DNA from: a virus
IMG/VR virus record: IMGVR_UViG_3300047548_000314
Coordinates: 1 to 64,000 of that record
Strand: one strand, 5' to 3'
DNA: 64,000 bases
The notes under the pieces were generated by a model. It was not told the origin of the DNA and made no database searches. It saw nothing but the letters and a program-made list of their open reading frames with translations. Shown in pieces: positions 40,455-48,866 of this stretch; positions within the stretch are counted from its first letter, which is position 1, and the number at the start of each line of letters is the position of its first letter. A program made the position numbers and the translations under genes.

Positions 40455-40920
40455 TTAATTTATCCACTATCTGCGCATCCGCAACACGCTTTCTTAAGCT
40501 GCTTGAACTAAAGCTATGATCACGACTGTTATATACTAACTCTATGCCTCGTTGAATACATTCTTTACGGCCAGTAAATGCTTTACCTTCATATTCAATT
40601 CCTAAAATACGAACATCAACGGGTAAAATAAGTAATAGATCAATTAAATCTTGTTCGGTCTGGTATATTACAACTTCATCAACATACTTAACTGCTGCTA
40701 ATTGAATCTGCCGTTCAACAATTGATTGAATAGGTTTGTTCTTGGTATCAGGGCGATCAATAGTAGGATCAGTCTGTAAACCAGCAATCAAGTAATCACA
40801 ATGATTTTTAGCTTCGGCGAGCATTGCGATATGACCCGCGTGAAGCATATCAAAGGTGCTGAAAGTAATACCTATCTTCCTACCTTCTTCCTTAAGTTCC
40901 TTAATCTTATTAAAGATCAT
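40447..40920 (-). CDS. Cytidylyltransferase-like nucleotidyltransferase, 157 aa
   Basis: TFSTFDMLHAGHIAMLAEAK has the HxGH motif (HAGH) and the C-terminal SFSSSSLRKRV stands for the ISTT motif of glycerol-3-phosphate/ethanolamine-phosphate cytidylyltransferases. It would make a CDP- or nucleotide-linked sugar or alcohol. The gene overlaps its neighbours on both sides. The exact substrate is unknown. Confidence 0.85.
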   Translation of the reverse strand: MIFNKIKELKEEGRKIGITFSTFDMLHAGHIAMLAEAKNHCDYLIAGLQTDPTIDRPDTKNKPIQSIVERQIQLAAVKYVDEVVIYQTEQDLIDLLLILPVDVRILGIEYEGKAFTGRKECIQRGIELVYNSRDHSFSSSSLRKRVADAQIVDKLNA

Positions 40921-41209
40921 ATGGTAATACCTCTTCTATTAATGGATCGTCTCCCGCTCCATATGTTATTCTATATTCTTTATCATTATACTTGTAAAAA
41001 TAAGTATGCGTTATTTGATTGTTTGAATCACTATGATGACCTACTAACTTGAGGACGACAAGCATTTGCTCTGCCTCTTCACCAATAAGTTCTCGCATTT
41101 CAGGACCATGAACCTGACGAATCCATTCGCGTAGTTTAACAGGATCGGCTAAGCGTTCTGCGGTCTGTTTGCGCATAATATCAATAATTTTTTGGTATTT
41201 GTCAGTCAC
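40910..41209 (-). CDS. Hypothetical protein, 99 aa
   Basis: GTG 41209 is used: GAGGTGGTT in the last codons of the upstream paralogue supplies the ribosome site. The product is helical (MTDKYQKIIDIMRKQTAERL) then beta (YFYKYNDKEYRITYGAGDD). Function unknown. Confidence 0.65.
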   Translation of the reverse strand: MTDKYQKIIDIMRKQTAERLADPVKLREWIRQVHGPEMRELIGEEAEQMLVVLKLVGHHSDSNNQITHTYFYKYNDKEYRITYGAGDDPLIEEVLPYDL

Positions 41210-41454
41210 AACCACCTCAACTTAAACCAAACCATATCTTCTTCTGTGGGGAAATCAATGTAGTAGTTACCGTCTTCAAGACCTATAGCCCGATCAGGAC
41301 AGTGTTCATCTACCCAATCTTCTATGTGCGGCTTTATCAAGCTATAGCTACTACCAATGTCTAAGATAGGATGTTCAATTACTGGTTCAAATGTAAAAGG
41401 ATCAGTGTGTGTTACTTTTCCCATACTAAATGGCAGATACATTCTTACTGTCAC
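41206..41454 (-). CDS. Small paralogue ending FKLRWL, member 9 (82 aa)
   Basis: A GTG start at 41454, provided with GAGGTGG by the end of the upstream member. The centre (LIKPHIEDWVDEHCPDRAIG) and the final EEDMVWFKLRWL mark the family. Function unknown. Confidence 0.7.
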   Translation of the reverse strand: MTVRMYLPFSMGKVTHTDPFTFEPVIEHPILDIGSSYSLIKPHIEDWVDEHCPDRAIGLEDGNYYIDFPTEEDMVWFKLRWL

Positions 41455-41741
41455 GACCACCTCAATAAGAACCACGATTCTAAATCTTCTGTGAATGTAT
41501 ATCCAGCCGAATGATTGACAAAATCATAGTCTACATAGGTCCACTTGTCTTTGGGGTAGGATTCTATCCAATTTTGAATTTCTCTATCACGAATAGCATA
41601 TACATTTTTTCCACAATGCAAAGCGGAAAGTTTAGTCCAGGGTTTGAGTATTAGCGGTTCAACTGTCCAACTAGCGTTTAGTTTTCTAGTAGGCGCATTG
41701 ACTTTGGTTTTAATAATTTCAAACTTAGGAATATTGCTCAT
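41451..41741 (-). CDS. Small paralogue ending FLLRWS, member 10 (96 aa)
   Basis: The N-terminus adds about 20 basic residues (KFEIIKTKVNAPTRKLNAS). The end is TEDLESWFLLRWS. The ATG overlaps the stop of folE (ATGA) and its last codons carry the start signals of the next member. Function unknown. Confidence 0.75.
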   Translation of the reverse strand: MSNIPKFEIIKTKVNAPTRKLNASWTVEPLILKPWTKLSALHCGKNVYAIRDREIQNWIESYPKDKWTYVDYDFVNHSAGYTFTEDLESWFLLRWS

Positions 41742-42418
41742 TTCATTCTCGCAATACTGAGGAACTCTGCTCTTGCAGCAGGGTCAGTCTTGAATCCACC
41801 ACCGAGACGGCTAGTGATAGTGCGAGAACCAGTATCTTCAACGCCACGGCTGGCTACGCAATAATGCTTAGCATCAATCATAACAGCCACATTCTCTGTT
41901 TCAAGGATATACTGCAATGCATAGAACACCTGCTCGGTCAATCGTTCCTGAATCTGAGGACGCTTACTGAAGTATTCAACGATACGATTTATCTTTGATA
42001 GACCAAGCACCTTAGTAGTCGGAACATATGCAACGGTAGCAAGACCATCGATGACAACGCCGTGATGTTCACAGTTACTCATCACAACCACATTGCGTTC
42101 AACTACCATTTCATCGTGACCCATCTTGTTTTCTACAACGGTACATTTGGGGAAGTTTTCTTCTTTGAGACCGAAATAAATCTCATTAATATACATTTTG
42201 GCCATTCTGTTGGGAGTTTCCGCAAGACTATCATCATTCAGATCCAGCCCCACCGTCTTCCAAATAGTAGTAAATGCCTCTTCAAGAATATCAATTTTTT
42301 TCTTGTTTTCTACTTCAAGTGCTGATTCAACAATAGGGCATTCTACACCTTTGTTAATAAGGTGTTCTCTAATCTTCTTTCCCAACTTAGGGTCTGTTTT
42401 AGTCTTATCAAAACTCAC
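41738..42418 (-). CDS. folE: FolE, GTP cyclohydrolase I, 226 aa
   Basis: GTP cyclohydrolase IA opens the guanine ring to dihydroneopterin triphosphate, the first step to preQ0. The zinc ligands are C116 and C187 with H118/H119 (NCEHHG and KHYCVASRG). GLSKINRIVEYFSKRPQIQERL is the typical active-site helix. The GTG start has AAGGAG upstream. It opens the run that contains queD and queE. Confidence 0.93.
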   Translation of the reverse strand: MSFDKTKTDPKLGKKIREHLINKGVECPIVESALEVENKKKIDILEEAFTTIWKTVGLDLNDDSLAETPNRMAKMYINEIYFGLKEENFPKCTVVENKMGHDEMVVERNVVVMSNCEHHGVVIDGLATVAYVPTTKVLGLSKINRIVEYFSKRPQIQERLTEQVFYALQYILETENVAVMIDAKHYCVASRGVEDTGSRTITSRLGGGFKTDPAARAEFLSIARMK

Positions 42419-42433
42419 AATGATTCTCCTTAC

Positions 42434-43273
42434 TCATAATTGTTTATGGTTCATAAATGTAGGTTTAGTAGAGTTCCACACTAAACCATACTGATATTTT
42501 CTGTTAGGGAAAGCAGATATGTCATCATCCGATCTATATTTACCCTTTAATTCCCCTTCAAATATAACTCTCTTTCCGGAAGGTTTATACTTTCTTCCGT
42601 ACTCCACATTATAATCAAGCGCAATGTATCTGTCAATTTCTTTGGGTGATAAAAACTTTTCCTCACAGTTAACGATACACCATCGTTTTCCTCTGACTGC
42701 GGATTTACCGTACATTCCATTTGTAGTTCCGTGTCTGGCTTTGGTTTGTTTCTTACCCACTCTGGTTTTAATAGCAGAAGTGTTAATTATATTGTCTTTT
42801 CCGTATATTTCAATGAATAGGCCAAGTTGAGGTTTTTTAATGACAGTATGTTCACCTAGCAAAGTGTTGTAAATTGTTATTGTATCTTTTCTAGGATTAT
42901 TGAATTCTTTGCCGCTATTGCTGTGAGAATTACCGGAAGACCAAGAAGAGGTTCTAATATTAGTCAACCCATATTCTTCCTTGAGGCGCTTGATTAAAGT
43001 TTCCTCTATTCGCACAGCCTCATCTTCTGTAAGACCTTCGTGTAATTTAATGATTGTAGGTGGTATACCCTCAGCGCACATTTGCCGGATAGTGTTAAGC
43101 TTATGGCTGTTTTTAAATTTTCGGGTAGGACGAGCATCCTTTAAATGATCGTACATTCTTCCATCTTTGCCCTTTCCTATATAGAAAGGTTTGTAGAGAA
43201 ATGAAATATTCTCAGTTATGAATTGGCCCGGTTCTCGCGGATCAAGGTAAGCATATACATAGTAATGTGACAT
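42434..43273 (-). CDS. GIY-YIG homing endonuclease, 279 aa
   Basis: The core is YYVYAYLDP ... KPFYIGKGKDGRM, with the Glu helix AVRIEETLIKRLKEEYGLTN. The C-terminal half carries repeat-like DNA-binding segments (KEFNNPRKDTITIYNTLLGE, LSPKEIDRYIALDYNVEY). It inserts before folE on the coding strand. Its leader has a late promoter and two hairpins, but with sequences unrelated to the plus-strand copies. Confidence 0.88.
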   Translation of the reverse strand: MSHYYVYAYLDPREPGQFITENISFLYKPFYIGKGKDGRMYDHLKDARPTRKFKNSHKLNTIRQMCAEGIPPTIIKLHEGLTEDEAVRIEETLIKRLKEEYGLTNIRTSSWSSGNSHSNSGKEFNNPRKDTITIYNTLLGEHTVIKKPQLGLFIEIYGKDNIINTSAIKTRVGKKQTKARHGTTNGMYGKSAVRGKRWCIVNCEEKFLSPKEIDRYIALDYNVEYGRKYKPSGKRVIFEGELKGKYRSDDDISAFPNRKYQYGLVWNSTKPTFMNHKQL

Positions 43274-43343
43274 ATAAGTTCCTAACTCCTTATATAATAT
43301 AAATGATGTTGAAATCTATCATATTTCAACATTACTATTTATC
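43274..43343 (-). promoter_or_regulatory. Late promoter and two-hairpin leader of the GIY-YIG gene
   Basis: GATAAATA (43336-43343), three bases, then a perfect 10-bp stem (43306-43315 with 43323-43332, 7-base loop). A second 7-bp stem (43272-43278 with 43289-43295) holds the AAGGAG site and reaches into the start codon. Confidence 0.8.
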
Positions 43344-43351
43344 CCAAATAA

Positions 43352-43630
43352 CTACTCATTTATTCTTTTAGTTTCGTGCTTAACTTCACCATTTAATAAC
43401 ACGAACTTGTTTAATATTCCATTGTTGACAAACGATACTTCAAGTGAATCCGTTTTGCTATCTGCTAAGACTAGAACATTAGCCCCTTCTCCAGTGATGG
43501 GGAGTATTTCCTTCATTAAACGCATACAGGTAAAATCATCAATAGTGTCATATAAATATTTCAATATAACCCGCTTGACTTGTTCTTCTATGGTGTGAAT
43601 AATCACTGCATCATTACTCCGGTGGTACAT
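43352..43630 (-). CDS. Hypothetical protein, 92 aa
   Basis: The product (DAVIIHTIEEQVKRVILKYL) is alpha/beta with a LPITGEGANVLVLADS core. The start is uncertain: ATG 43630 overlaps the upstream gene by 17 bases, while GTG 43606 lies ten bases after CGGAG. Function unknown. Confidence 0.6.
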   Translation of the reverse strand: MYHRSNDAVIIHTIEEQVKRVILKYLYDTIDDFTCMRLMKEILPITGEGANVLVLADSKTDSLEVSFVNNGILNKFVLLNGEVKHETKRINE

Positions 43631-44018
43631 CTTTTGATTCGGTCATAACAATGAAATAGGGTTTATTCTTGCGAATCATTTCATTGATCATATTTCTAGT
43701 TCCGTTACTTTCACCGTCCCATATAATAATTGCTATATCTGCGTATTCGGCCATCTGACGATTGCGAATAGGGCCAGCTCTTTTGCCATATGTATTCCAA
43801 TCCGCCGGCATTTCCTTAATTGGAATTCCTCGCATATTAGCATACTGTTCACCTAACTGATCAACACCTATTGCTTTTCCGGAGACAATTTCAGTAACTT
43901 GAATGCCATTGCGTTCTATTCCACTACGGTCAACTGCTTCAAGAACTAACTTGAAATCATTGAATGGAATCTTATTCTCTTTGTCTTTGTAACGAGTACC
44001 AGCGATGATAACTTTCAT
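43614..44018 (-). CDS. SLOG/DUF2493-like nucleotide-binding protein, 134 aa
   Basis: The sequence MKVIIAGTRYKDKENKIPFN, then IVSGKAIGVDQLGEQYANMR and PADWNTYGKRAGPIRNRQMA with IIIWDGESNGTRNMI, follows the SLOG fold used by DprA- and YspA-like proteins to bind nucleotide-derived ligands. ATG 44018 overlaps the preceding stop (TAATG). Ligand unknown; similar proteins appear in nucleotide signalling or phage defence. Confidence 0.75.
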   Translation of the reverse strand: MKVIIAGTRYKDKENKIPFNDFKLVLEAVDRSGIERNGIQVTEIVSGKAIGVDQLGEQYANMRGIPIKEMPADWNTYGKRAGPIRNRQMAEYADIAIIIWDGESNGTRNMINEMIRKNKPYFIVMTESKDVPPE

Positions 44019-44143
44019 TATCGCATCATCCTTATCTCTCCGCAGATAGTGCATCGGTGCGGATTAGTGGTTCCGCAGCTATCAATTAATACCCAATGAT
44101 GGATACCAAACCATTTGTGAAGCCACGCTGCATACTTATTCAT
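44018..44143 (-). CDS. Small zinc-ribbon-like protein, 41 aa
   Basis: The frame MNKYAAWLHKWFGIHHWVLI continues DSCGTTNPHRCTICGEIRMM. It has a single Cys plus a C-x2-C pair and a His pair. Start and stop both overlap neighbours as TAATG, which supports translation. Probably binds zinc. Confidence 0.65.
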   Translation of the reverse strand: MNKYAAWLHKWFGIHHWVLIDSCGTTNPHRCTICGEIRMMR

Positions 44144-45321
44144 TAATACTTTGCCTCTCTAGTGTGCTTACGATAATCTGTAGTATAACGACGATATTGA
44201 TCACCCTTACCCTCAAGAATGTCACAGATACGATCAATGGTTCCATCAGTATAATCACTGATCTTGCCCATATTAGGATGAGCCTTCTTCAACAATACAT
44301 CAAGCTTATTTACCGCGTCATCAATAGACCAAGGAACATACATTCTTTCGTGATCATTGGCAAATGTTTCAGGAAAACTGCGATAGGCAGGGTATAATAC
44401 ATTGCATCCCAGTGCATCTGCTTCACTTACAGTGTTACTCACCCAATCCTGCAACGCACAATTGAATACAACACGGCTTTCGTTAAGAATCTCATAATAC
44501 TTGTTCTTGTCAAGATTATCATAGATAATCAACTTACCGTCTTCAACCATCTTGCGAGTGCGAGCCATATAAGTTTCGTTATTTGAACGAAGTTCTCCTC
44601 CACTACAAACAACAAACTCAATGTCAACCTTTGGATGACGAGTTCTATACTCCTCAATAACATCCATATAGAAATCAGGTTGCTTTTCTTGATCCCATCT
44701 TGCTGAGAATACTACACGCATCCTACGACTGTTGAAGGGACGAATATAATTGTCTACTCTTTCAATTACCTCATCCTTACCAAATGCAAGACCTGAGATA
44801 TTATAGATAGGAACGTCCCATCCAGCTACTCGCATATGTGCAACCATTTCTTCGTTAGTCGCAAGAACACCGGACACACTAGCGCATACCATTTGTTCAT
44901 ATGCTCTCATCCAACGATCCATTCCCCAAACGTGGACAAAATCATCAGGATCAATAGTCTGTGCTAGACAACGAACAAAGATGTGAGGACACTTGTCTTC
45001 GGGAAGCTGATCAATGATGTAGGGCAGTGATTCAAAACCGGGCTGAAACATATCTTCAAAGTAGATTACGTCTTCGCTAGTGACTTCACCCTGCTGCATA
45101 AGCTGAACAAGATTCATCATCTGACTCATAGCATAGTAAGAGCGACCGTGTGCATCAAGCACCTGACCAGTCACGATCTTCTGACTGTTATCAAGTTCGC
45201 GCCCCAAAACATACACTACATCAAGGCCCCGCCTAGCGAATACTCGACGATTCCATTCTGTTAATTGTAGTGTATACCGAGCATTATAGGCTTCAAGGCC
45301 CATATAAAATAGTTTTCTCAT
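44143..45321 (-). CDS. GT-B glycosyltransferase-like protein, 392 aa
   Basis: The C-terminal half shows a glycosyltransferase pattern: RVVFSARWDQEKQPDFYMDV, VCSGGELRSN, DKNKYYEILNESRVVFNCALQDWVSNTVSEADALGCNVLYP, with the acidic E-x-D replacing the E-x7-E motif. It may modify DNA or a glycan; proximity to the deazaguanine genes makes DNA a possibility. Moderate confidence. Confidence 0.75.
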   Translation of the reverse strand: MRKLFYMGLEAYNARYTLQLTEWNRRVFARRGLDVVYVLGRELDNSQKIVTGQVLDAHGRSYYAMSQMMNLVQLMQQGEVTSEDVIYFEDMFQPGFESLPYIIDQLPEDKCPHIFVRCLAQTIDPDDFVHVWGMDRWMRAYEQMVCASVSGVLATNEEMVAHMRVAGWDVPIYNISGLAFGKDEVIERVDNYIRPFNSRRMRVVFSARWDQEKQPDFYMDVIEEYRTRHPKVDIEFVVCSGGELRSNNETYMARTRKMVEDGKLIIYDNLDKNKYYEILNESRVVFNCALQDWVSNTVSEADALGCNVLYPAYRSFPETFANDHERMYVPWSIDDAVNKLDVLLKKAHPNMGKISDYTDGTIDRICDILEGKGDQYRRYTTDYRKHTREAKY

Positions 45322-45375
45322 TTGTTATTTTCTTTCACCAACTGTAAACGAAGCCACTAGATATTACAAACAACT

Positions 45376-45597
45376 TTACCTATGAGTCCCTAGAACTTCC
45401 TGTTCCTTAAACTTTGCTAGGTCAGCTTCCCAATTGTTCTTAACTGGCTTCCCGGACATATGTCTCTGGAACACCTTATAAGTGTTGCTCTTGTTATTAT
45501 AAAGGTCGCGCTCATCAAAGCGATAACCATATTCTACGCAAAAATTGCGTAGAGTGTCCAAATCTTCAAAAATCTGATTGATATTAGTCTTAGCCAT
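45376..45597 (-). CDS. Conserved hypothetical protein, 73 aa
   Basis: ATG 45597 (MAKTNINQIFEDLDTLRNFC) has AAGGAG nine bases upstream. The pattern FCVEYGYRFDERDLYNNKSN, then FQRHMSGKPVKNNWEADLAK, is compact and helical. It lies just after the T-fold-like gene. Function unknown. Confidence 0.75.
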   Translation of the reverse strand: MAKTNINQIFEDLDTLRNFCVEYGYRFDERDLYNNKSNTYKVFQRHMSGKPVKNNWEADLAKFKEQEVLGTHR

Positions 45598-45607
45598 TAT
45601 ATACTCC

Positions 45608-46069
45608 TTAGATGGCAAGTGATTGATAAGGTTTTGTTGTGTTGTAATAAATAGTGGCACCGTTCTCACCGTCTTCGCTGACTGTGATTTCAATGTCACG
45701 CTCGGGGTAACGACTTGCAATATGCTCATACAAGCTATCACAAATCATTTCACAAGACTGATAATCAAGATCAATAACTCCCTTGCCATATAGATTTTCT
45801 AGATAGCGTTTGAATTGAATGAACTCAATTTCTCGGTCATTGTGCTTAACTTGAATACCCACTTTAAAATGAAAGATATGCCTATGTGGGTATCCAAGAA
45901 AACTTACATCGTATTCATTCCCTGTAGCAAGATCAATGTTTTCTAATGCATCAGGATACTTATGAATTCCTTCTTTACGAAAGGTAACCCAAATCATTCG
46001 TTTAGCCTGATCAACAATACGCAATCTTTGCGTAGCTCTGGCCATTTCTATATTGTCATCTATATTCAT
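45608..46069 (-). CDS. T-fold-like protein next to DpdA, 153 aa
   Basis: The motifs YPHRHIFHFKVGIQVKHNDREIEFIQFKRYLE and SCEMICDSLYEHI ... YPERDIEITVSEDGENGATI recall the tunnelling-fold (QueD-like) architecture: a beta-hairpin with His pair, a helix and a final strand with an acidic residue. It overlaps the DpdA-like gene (ATGA), so it may be a partner in base modification. The family is not firmly identified. Confidence 0.65.
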   Translation of the reverse strand: MNIDDNIEMARATQRLRIVDQAKRMIWVTFRKEGIHKYPDALENIDLATGNEYDVSFLGYPHRHIFHFKVGIQVKHNDREIEFIQFKRYLENLYGKGVIDLDYQSCEMICDSLYEHIASRYPERDIEITVSEDGENGATIYYNTTKPYQSLAI

Positions 46070-47694
46070 AATTCATCTACCATATCTTGTATAGCATCAT
46101 CGCTATCAATGATTTCTTCATCAACTTCTATATCACTTTCATCAACTGAAAACAAATCATCAAACATAGATTTCAGTGGCTCCTTCTTTACTTTTTCAAC
46201 TTTACTAGAACCAAACTTACCATCGAATAATTCAGTAGATTGTGTTTCAGAATTAACTGCCTTCTTACCAGAGAATCCTTGGCCTGCTTTCATCTGAGTC
46301 CAGAACTTACTATAATGTTCTATCAAATCCAAGCTACTTTGTCTATCTTTAAGGCTAAAAATCTCGTCAACAATTTCACCAAAAGTTGTATGATCAAACT
46401 TGTCTATAACCATATTAGGAAGAATGCCTGTCTCGTAACGACGATTGGCTTCCTGAACAGCATAGATATGCTGATAGACATTATGTGCTTGTATCAATGT
46501 ATAGCTAAGAGTATCCCAGCTAGTCTTAGTTTCTTTACCGTGCTGACCAAGAAAACCTACACCACGATAGCAGATATCTTTCATCAACAATCTATCAGTT
46601 ATTGGACTATCAGTAAACAATTGATGAATATTATCTTCTAAGCAACCTTGACTATACTTGCGATTGTCAGTTGCATACTTTTTATTCTCAGCAGTTTTCT
46701 CCATAGCATAAGTCCACTTTGTATCGTGTTCAAATGTATTGTTGTTGTATGCTAGACCTTTAGCAGCAGCAAAGAATGGGCTTGCACAATCAAATGTAAT
46801 CTTGAACTTGCTATTATGATATTTGCGAATCGCCTTCTGAATATCAGTAAACAATACTGCATATTCCATAATACTAGTGCCGAGACAGTGAATTAAGTCG
46901 TGCTTGCCTTCTTCTAAGAAACCATCGTGAATAATACCCACTAAACGCTTAAGCATCAAATGAATGTCAATCTTGTTTTGACCACCGAACGCCCAGCCAT
47001 TAAATGCACGATCCCCATAGATGTTGGTATCGCAATACTTCTTCATCTCCTCGTACCAGTCATCACTCTGCTTATGATTGCGGCCCTGCAAAACATTTAA
47101 GAACTTGCAGCGACCATCACGATTGTTGATGAAGTATTCGTTATTGATATGGGTAGCAGTAATTGCTTCTTCAATGGTGCTGATACCATGTGCCGAGGTA
47201 CTAGTCTTCTTATCCTTGATATGATAAGTTGTCAGGCTCTGTGATGGAATATCAAGACACATACCATAGTCCATATATTCATCCATCCACTTAAGAACTT
47301 CTGTTCTTTTCTTCATTGCACGAGGGCAGTTAGGATCCTTCCAATCTGCGGGCCACTGACATTTAAGAATCTGGAATCCACCTGAGTCTCCTAATAGAAA
47401 AGTTCCTTCTTCTCTCTTTCGAATGATACTTTCGTTAGGGTCGTCTTTCGTAATGTCAAGATTAGCGTGACCAGCAGAATACAAGCCCCATTTGTAAGTG
47501 AATAATCCTGCTTTACTGTTGAAGAAATTCAAACATTCAACATCACCATTAAATCCTGCAGGAATTCTCGTAGGGTCAAAATAGTTTTCACCTTCACGCT
47601 GCTTACCTAAGCCGCTAATGAAGAAGGACGAGATTGCAGGCAGAAACAATGCCCAATCATCATTGTGATAATCAGAGAGATTAATTTGATCCAA
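46066..47694 (-). CDS. dpdA: DpdA-like tRNA-guanine-transglycosylase-type enzyme, 542 aa
   Basis: The TGT motifs are clear: LLGDSGGFQIL (D103, proton acceptor), NVLQGR, GWAFGG (the GYAIGG loop) and KITFDCASPF (D302, covalent nucleophile). The zinc-binding C-x-C-x2-C of bacterial TGT is absent. DpdA enzymes in phages and bacteria exchange guanine in DNA for a 7-deazaguanine. FolE, QueD and QueE nearby support this role over tRNA modification. Confidence 0.88.
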   Translation of the reverse strand: MDQINLSDYHNDDWALFLPAISSFFISGLGKQREGENYFDPTRIPAGFNGDVECLNFFNSKAGLFTYKWGLYSAGHANLDITKDDPNESIIRKREEGTFLLGDSGGFQILKCQWPADWKDPNCPRAMKKRTEVLKWMDEYMDYGMCLDIPSQSLTTYHIKDKKTSTSAHGISTIEEAITATHINNEYFINNRDGRCKFLNVLQGRNHKQSDDWYEEMKKYCDTNIYGDRAFNGWAFGGQNKIDIHLMLKRLVGIIHDGFLEEGKHDLIHCLGTSIMEYAVLFTDIQKAIRKYHNSKFKITFDCASPFFAAAKGLAYNNNTFEHDTKWTYAMEKTAENKKYATDNRKYSQGCLEDNIHQLFTDSPITDRLLMKDICYRGVGFLGQHGKETKTSWDTLSYTLIQAHNVYQHIYAVQEANRRYETGILPNMVIDKFDHTTFGEIVDEIFSLKDRQSSLDLIEHYSKFWTQMKAGQGFSGKKAVNSETQSTELFDGKFGSSKVEKVKKEPLKSMFDDLFSVDESDIEVDEEIIDSDDAIQDMVDEL

Positions 47695-48058
47695 TTTTTA
47701 CCTCATCTTTGATTAAAGTCTGTACGACTTTAATCTTTTGATCAATTTCTTTCTTTTGGTTTACAAGATCAGCAATAGTAGGATTAGTTTTTGCTAGTTT
47801 TTCAAGTTCAGCATCTTCTGTTGCTTTTTTGATAGCCCAATCCAATGCTGTTTCAGCATCAGGAGTCAAGTTAACCTGAGCGTGACTCATATTTAACTGG
47901 ATCCAACTATTGCCGTCATACACTTCTATATTCTGAGTAGAAGTATTAAATCGCATATCCCCAAGACACATAGCGCCTGTATAGCTATTGACATATGTGG
48001 TCGCTGGCATTCCACCGTTGACCACCATATAACGACCACCGTTAATCGTCCTAATCAT
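47681..48058 (-). CDS. Conserved hypothetical protein, 125 aa
   Basis: ATG 48058 (MIRTINGGRYMVVNGGMPAT) follows the clamp stop. Two parts are visible: a beta-rich region with MRFNTSTQNIEVYDGNSWIQL, as in phage virion proteins, and a C-terminal coiled coil (LVNQKKEIDQKIKVVQTLI). Structural role possible; unknown. Confidence 0.7.
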   Translation of the reverse strand: MIRTINGGRYMVVNGGMPATTYVNSYTGAMCLGDMRFNTSTQNIEVYDGNSWIQLNMSHAQVNLTPDAETALDWAIKKATEDAELEKLAKTNPTIADLVNQKKEIDQKIKVVQTLIKDEVKIGSN

Positions 48059-48059
48059 A

Positions 48060-48791
48060 TCACTTAGTCTGTGCTGGTAATAGATAACGATAGTTTGCAA
48101 TGCCACTATCAACTGTGATTTCAGCAGCGCCTGCATCAGCAAAACGAACTACCTTATCACCGGGTAGATCCATAATAGCAAGAAAGACCTTAACAGGCCA
48201 GTTCCAAGCCTTAGTAAGATTTCCAGTCACATCTGAATGAAACACAAAGTTACCACTGTGTGTAGAATGATCACCGAAATAAATCTTTAGATCGCCATTG
48301 TCTGTCTTGGTCTTAAAGTTAAGTTCTTCGCTGTTAGCACTAGCCTGCTTCTTAAGACGCATAACACCAGCAACTGTTGGTTCAAACTCAACATCCCAGC
48401 TAGCGCCCTTGAATGTGACATTCTTAATCTTATCTTCAACTACATTCTTCAACATCAAGCGATAGTCGTTAACAAAGTCACCTACCTTAGTTTCAAAGTG
48501 AATTGCAGCAGGAACATCAGCTCCGTCTCTGTTTTCCTTAGTCACATTGATAACTGAAGTGTCATCGTAATCATCAAAGCTTAGAATTGTCTTAAGCTTT
48601 GACAAGTTAGGCATACCGAAAGTTCCCTGAAATCCATCAATGGGAGTCTTAAATGTCCCAGTGACGATAACAGTCTTGTCATCAGAATATGCAGAAATCT
48701 TAGTTTCTGTATCGGAGCCCTCGACCTTTACAAGTTCAATGACACCTAGTCCCTGAGTATGTTGGATCAAATCTAGTAAATTATCTTTCAT
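48060..48791 (-). CDS. DNA polymerase sliding clamp, gp45-like, 243 aa
   Basis: The protein is all-beta with alternating strands, near the length of T4 gp45 (228 aa), and sits directly after the polymerase gene as part of the replisome set. GDFVNDYRLMLKNVV and the final ITVDSGIANYRYLLPAQTK fit the clamp fold. It would tether polymerase to DNA and, as in T4, activate late transcription. ATG 48791 has AAAGGAAA upstream. Confidence 0.75.
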   Translation of the reverse strand: MKDNLLDLIQHTQGLGVIELVKVEGSDTETKISAYSDDKTVIVTGTFKTPIDGFQGTFGMPNLSKLKTILSFDDYDDTSVINVTKENRDGADVPAAIHFETKVGDFVNDYRLMLKNVVEDKIKNVTFKGASWDVEFEPTVAGVMRLKKQASANSEELNFKTKTDNGDLKIYFGDHSTHSGNFVFHSDVTGNLTKAWNWPVKVFLAIMDLPGDKVVRFADAGAAEITVDSGIANYRYLLPAQTK

Positions 48792-48866
48792 TTTGTTTCC
48801 TTTATAGTATTTAGGTTCGTATATAGTGTATAATAGTGGAATTTTTTGCAAAAAGCAATAGTGTTG

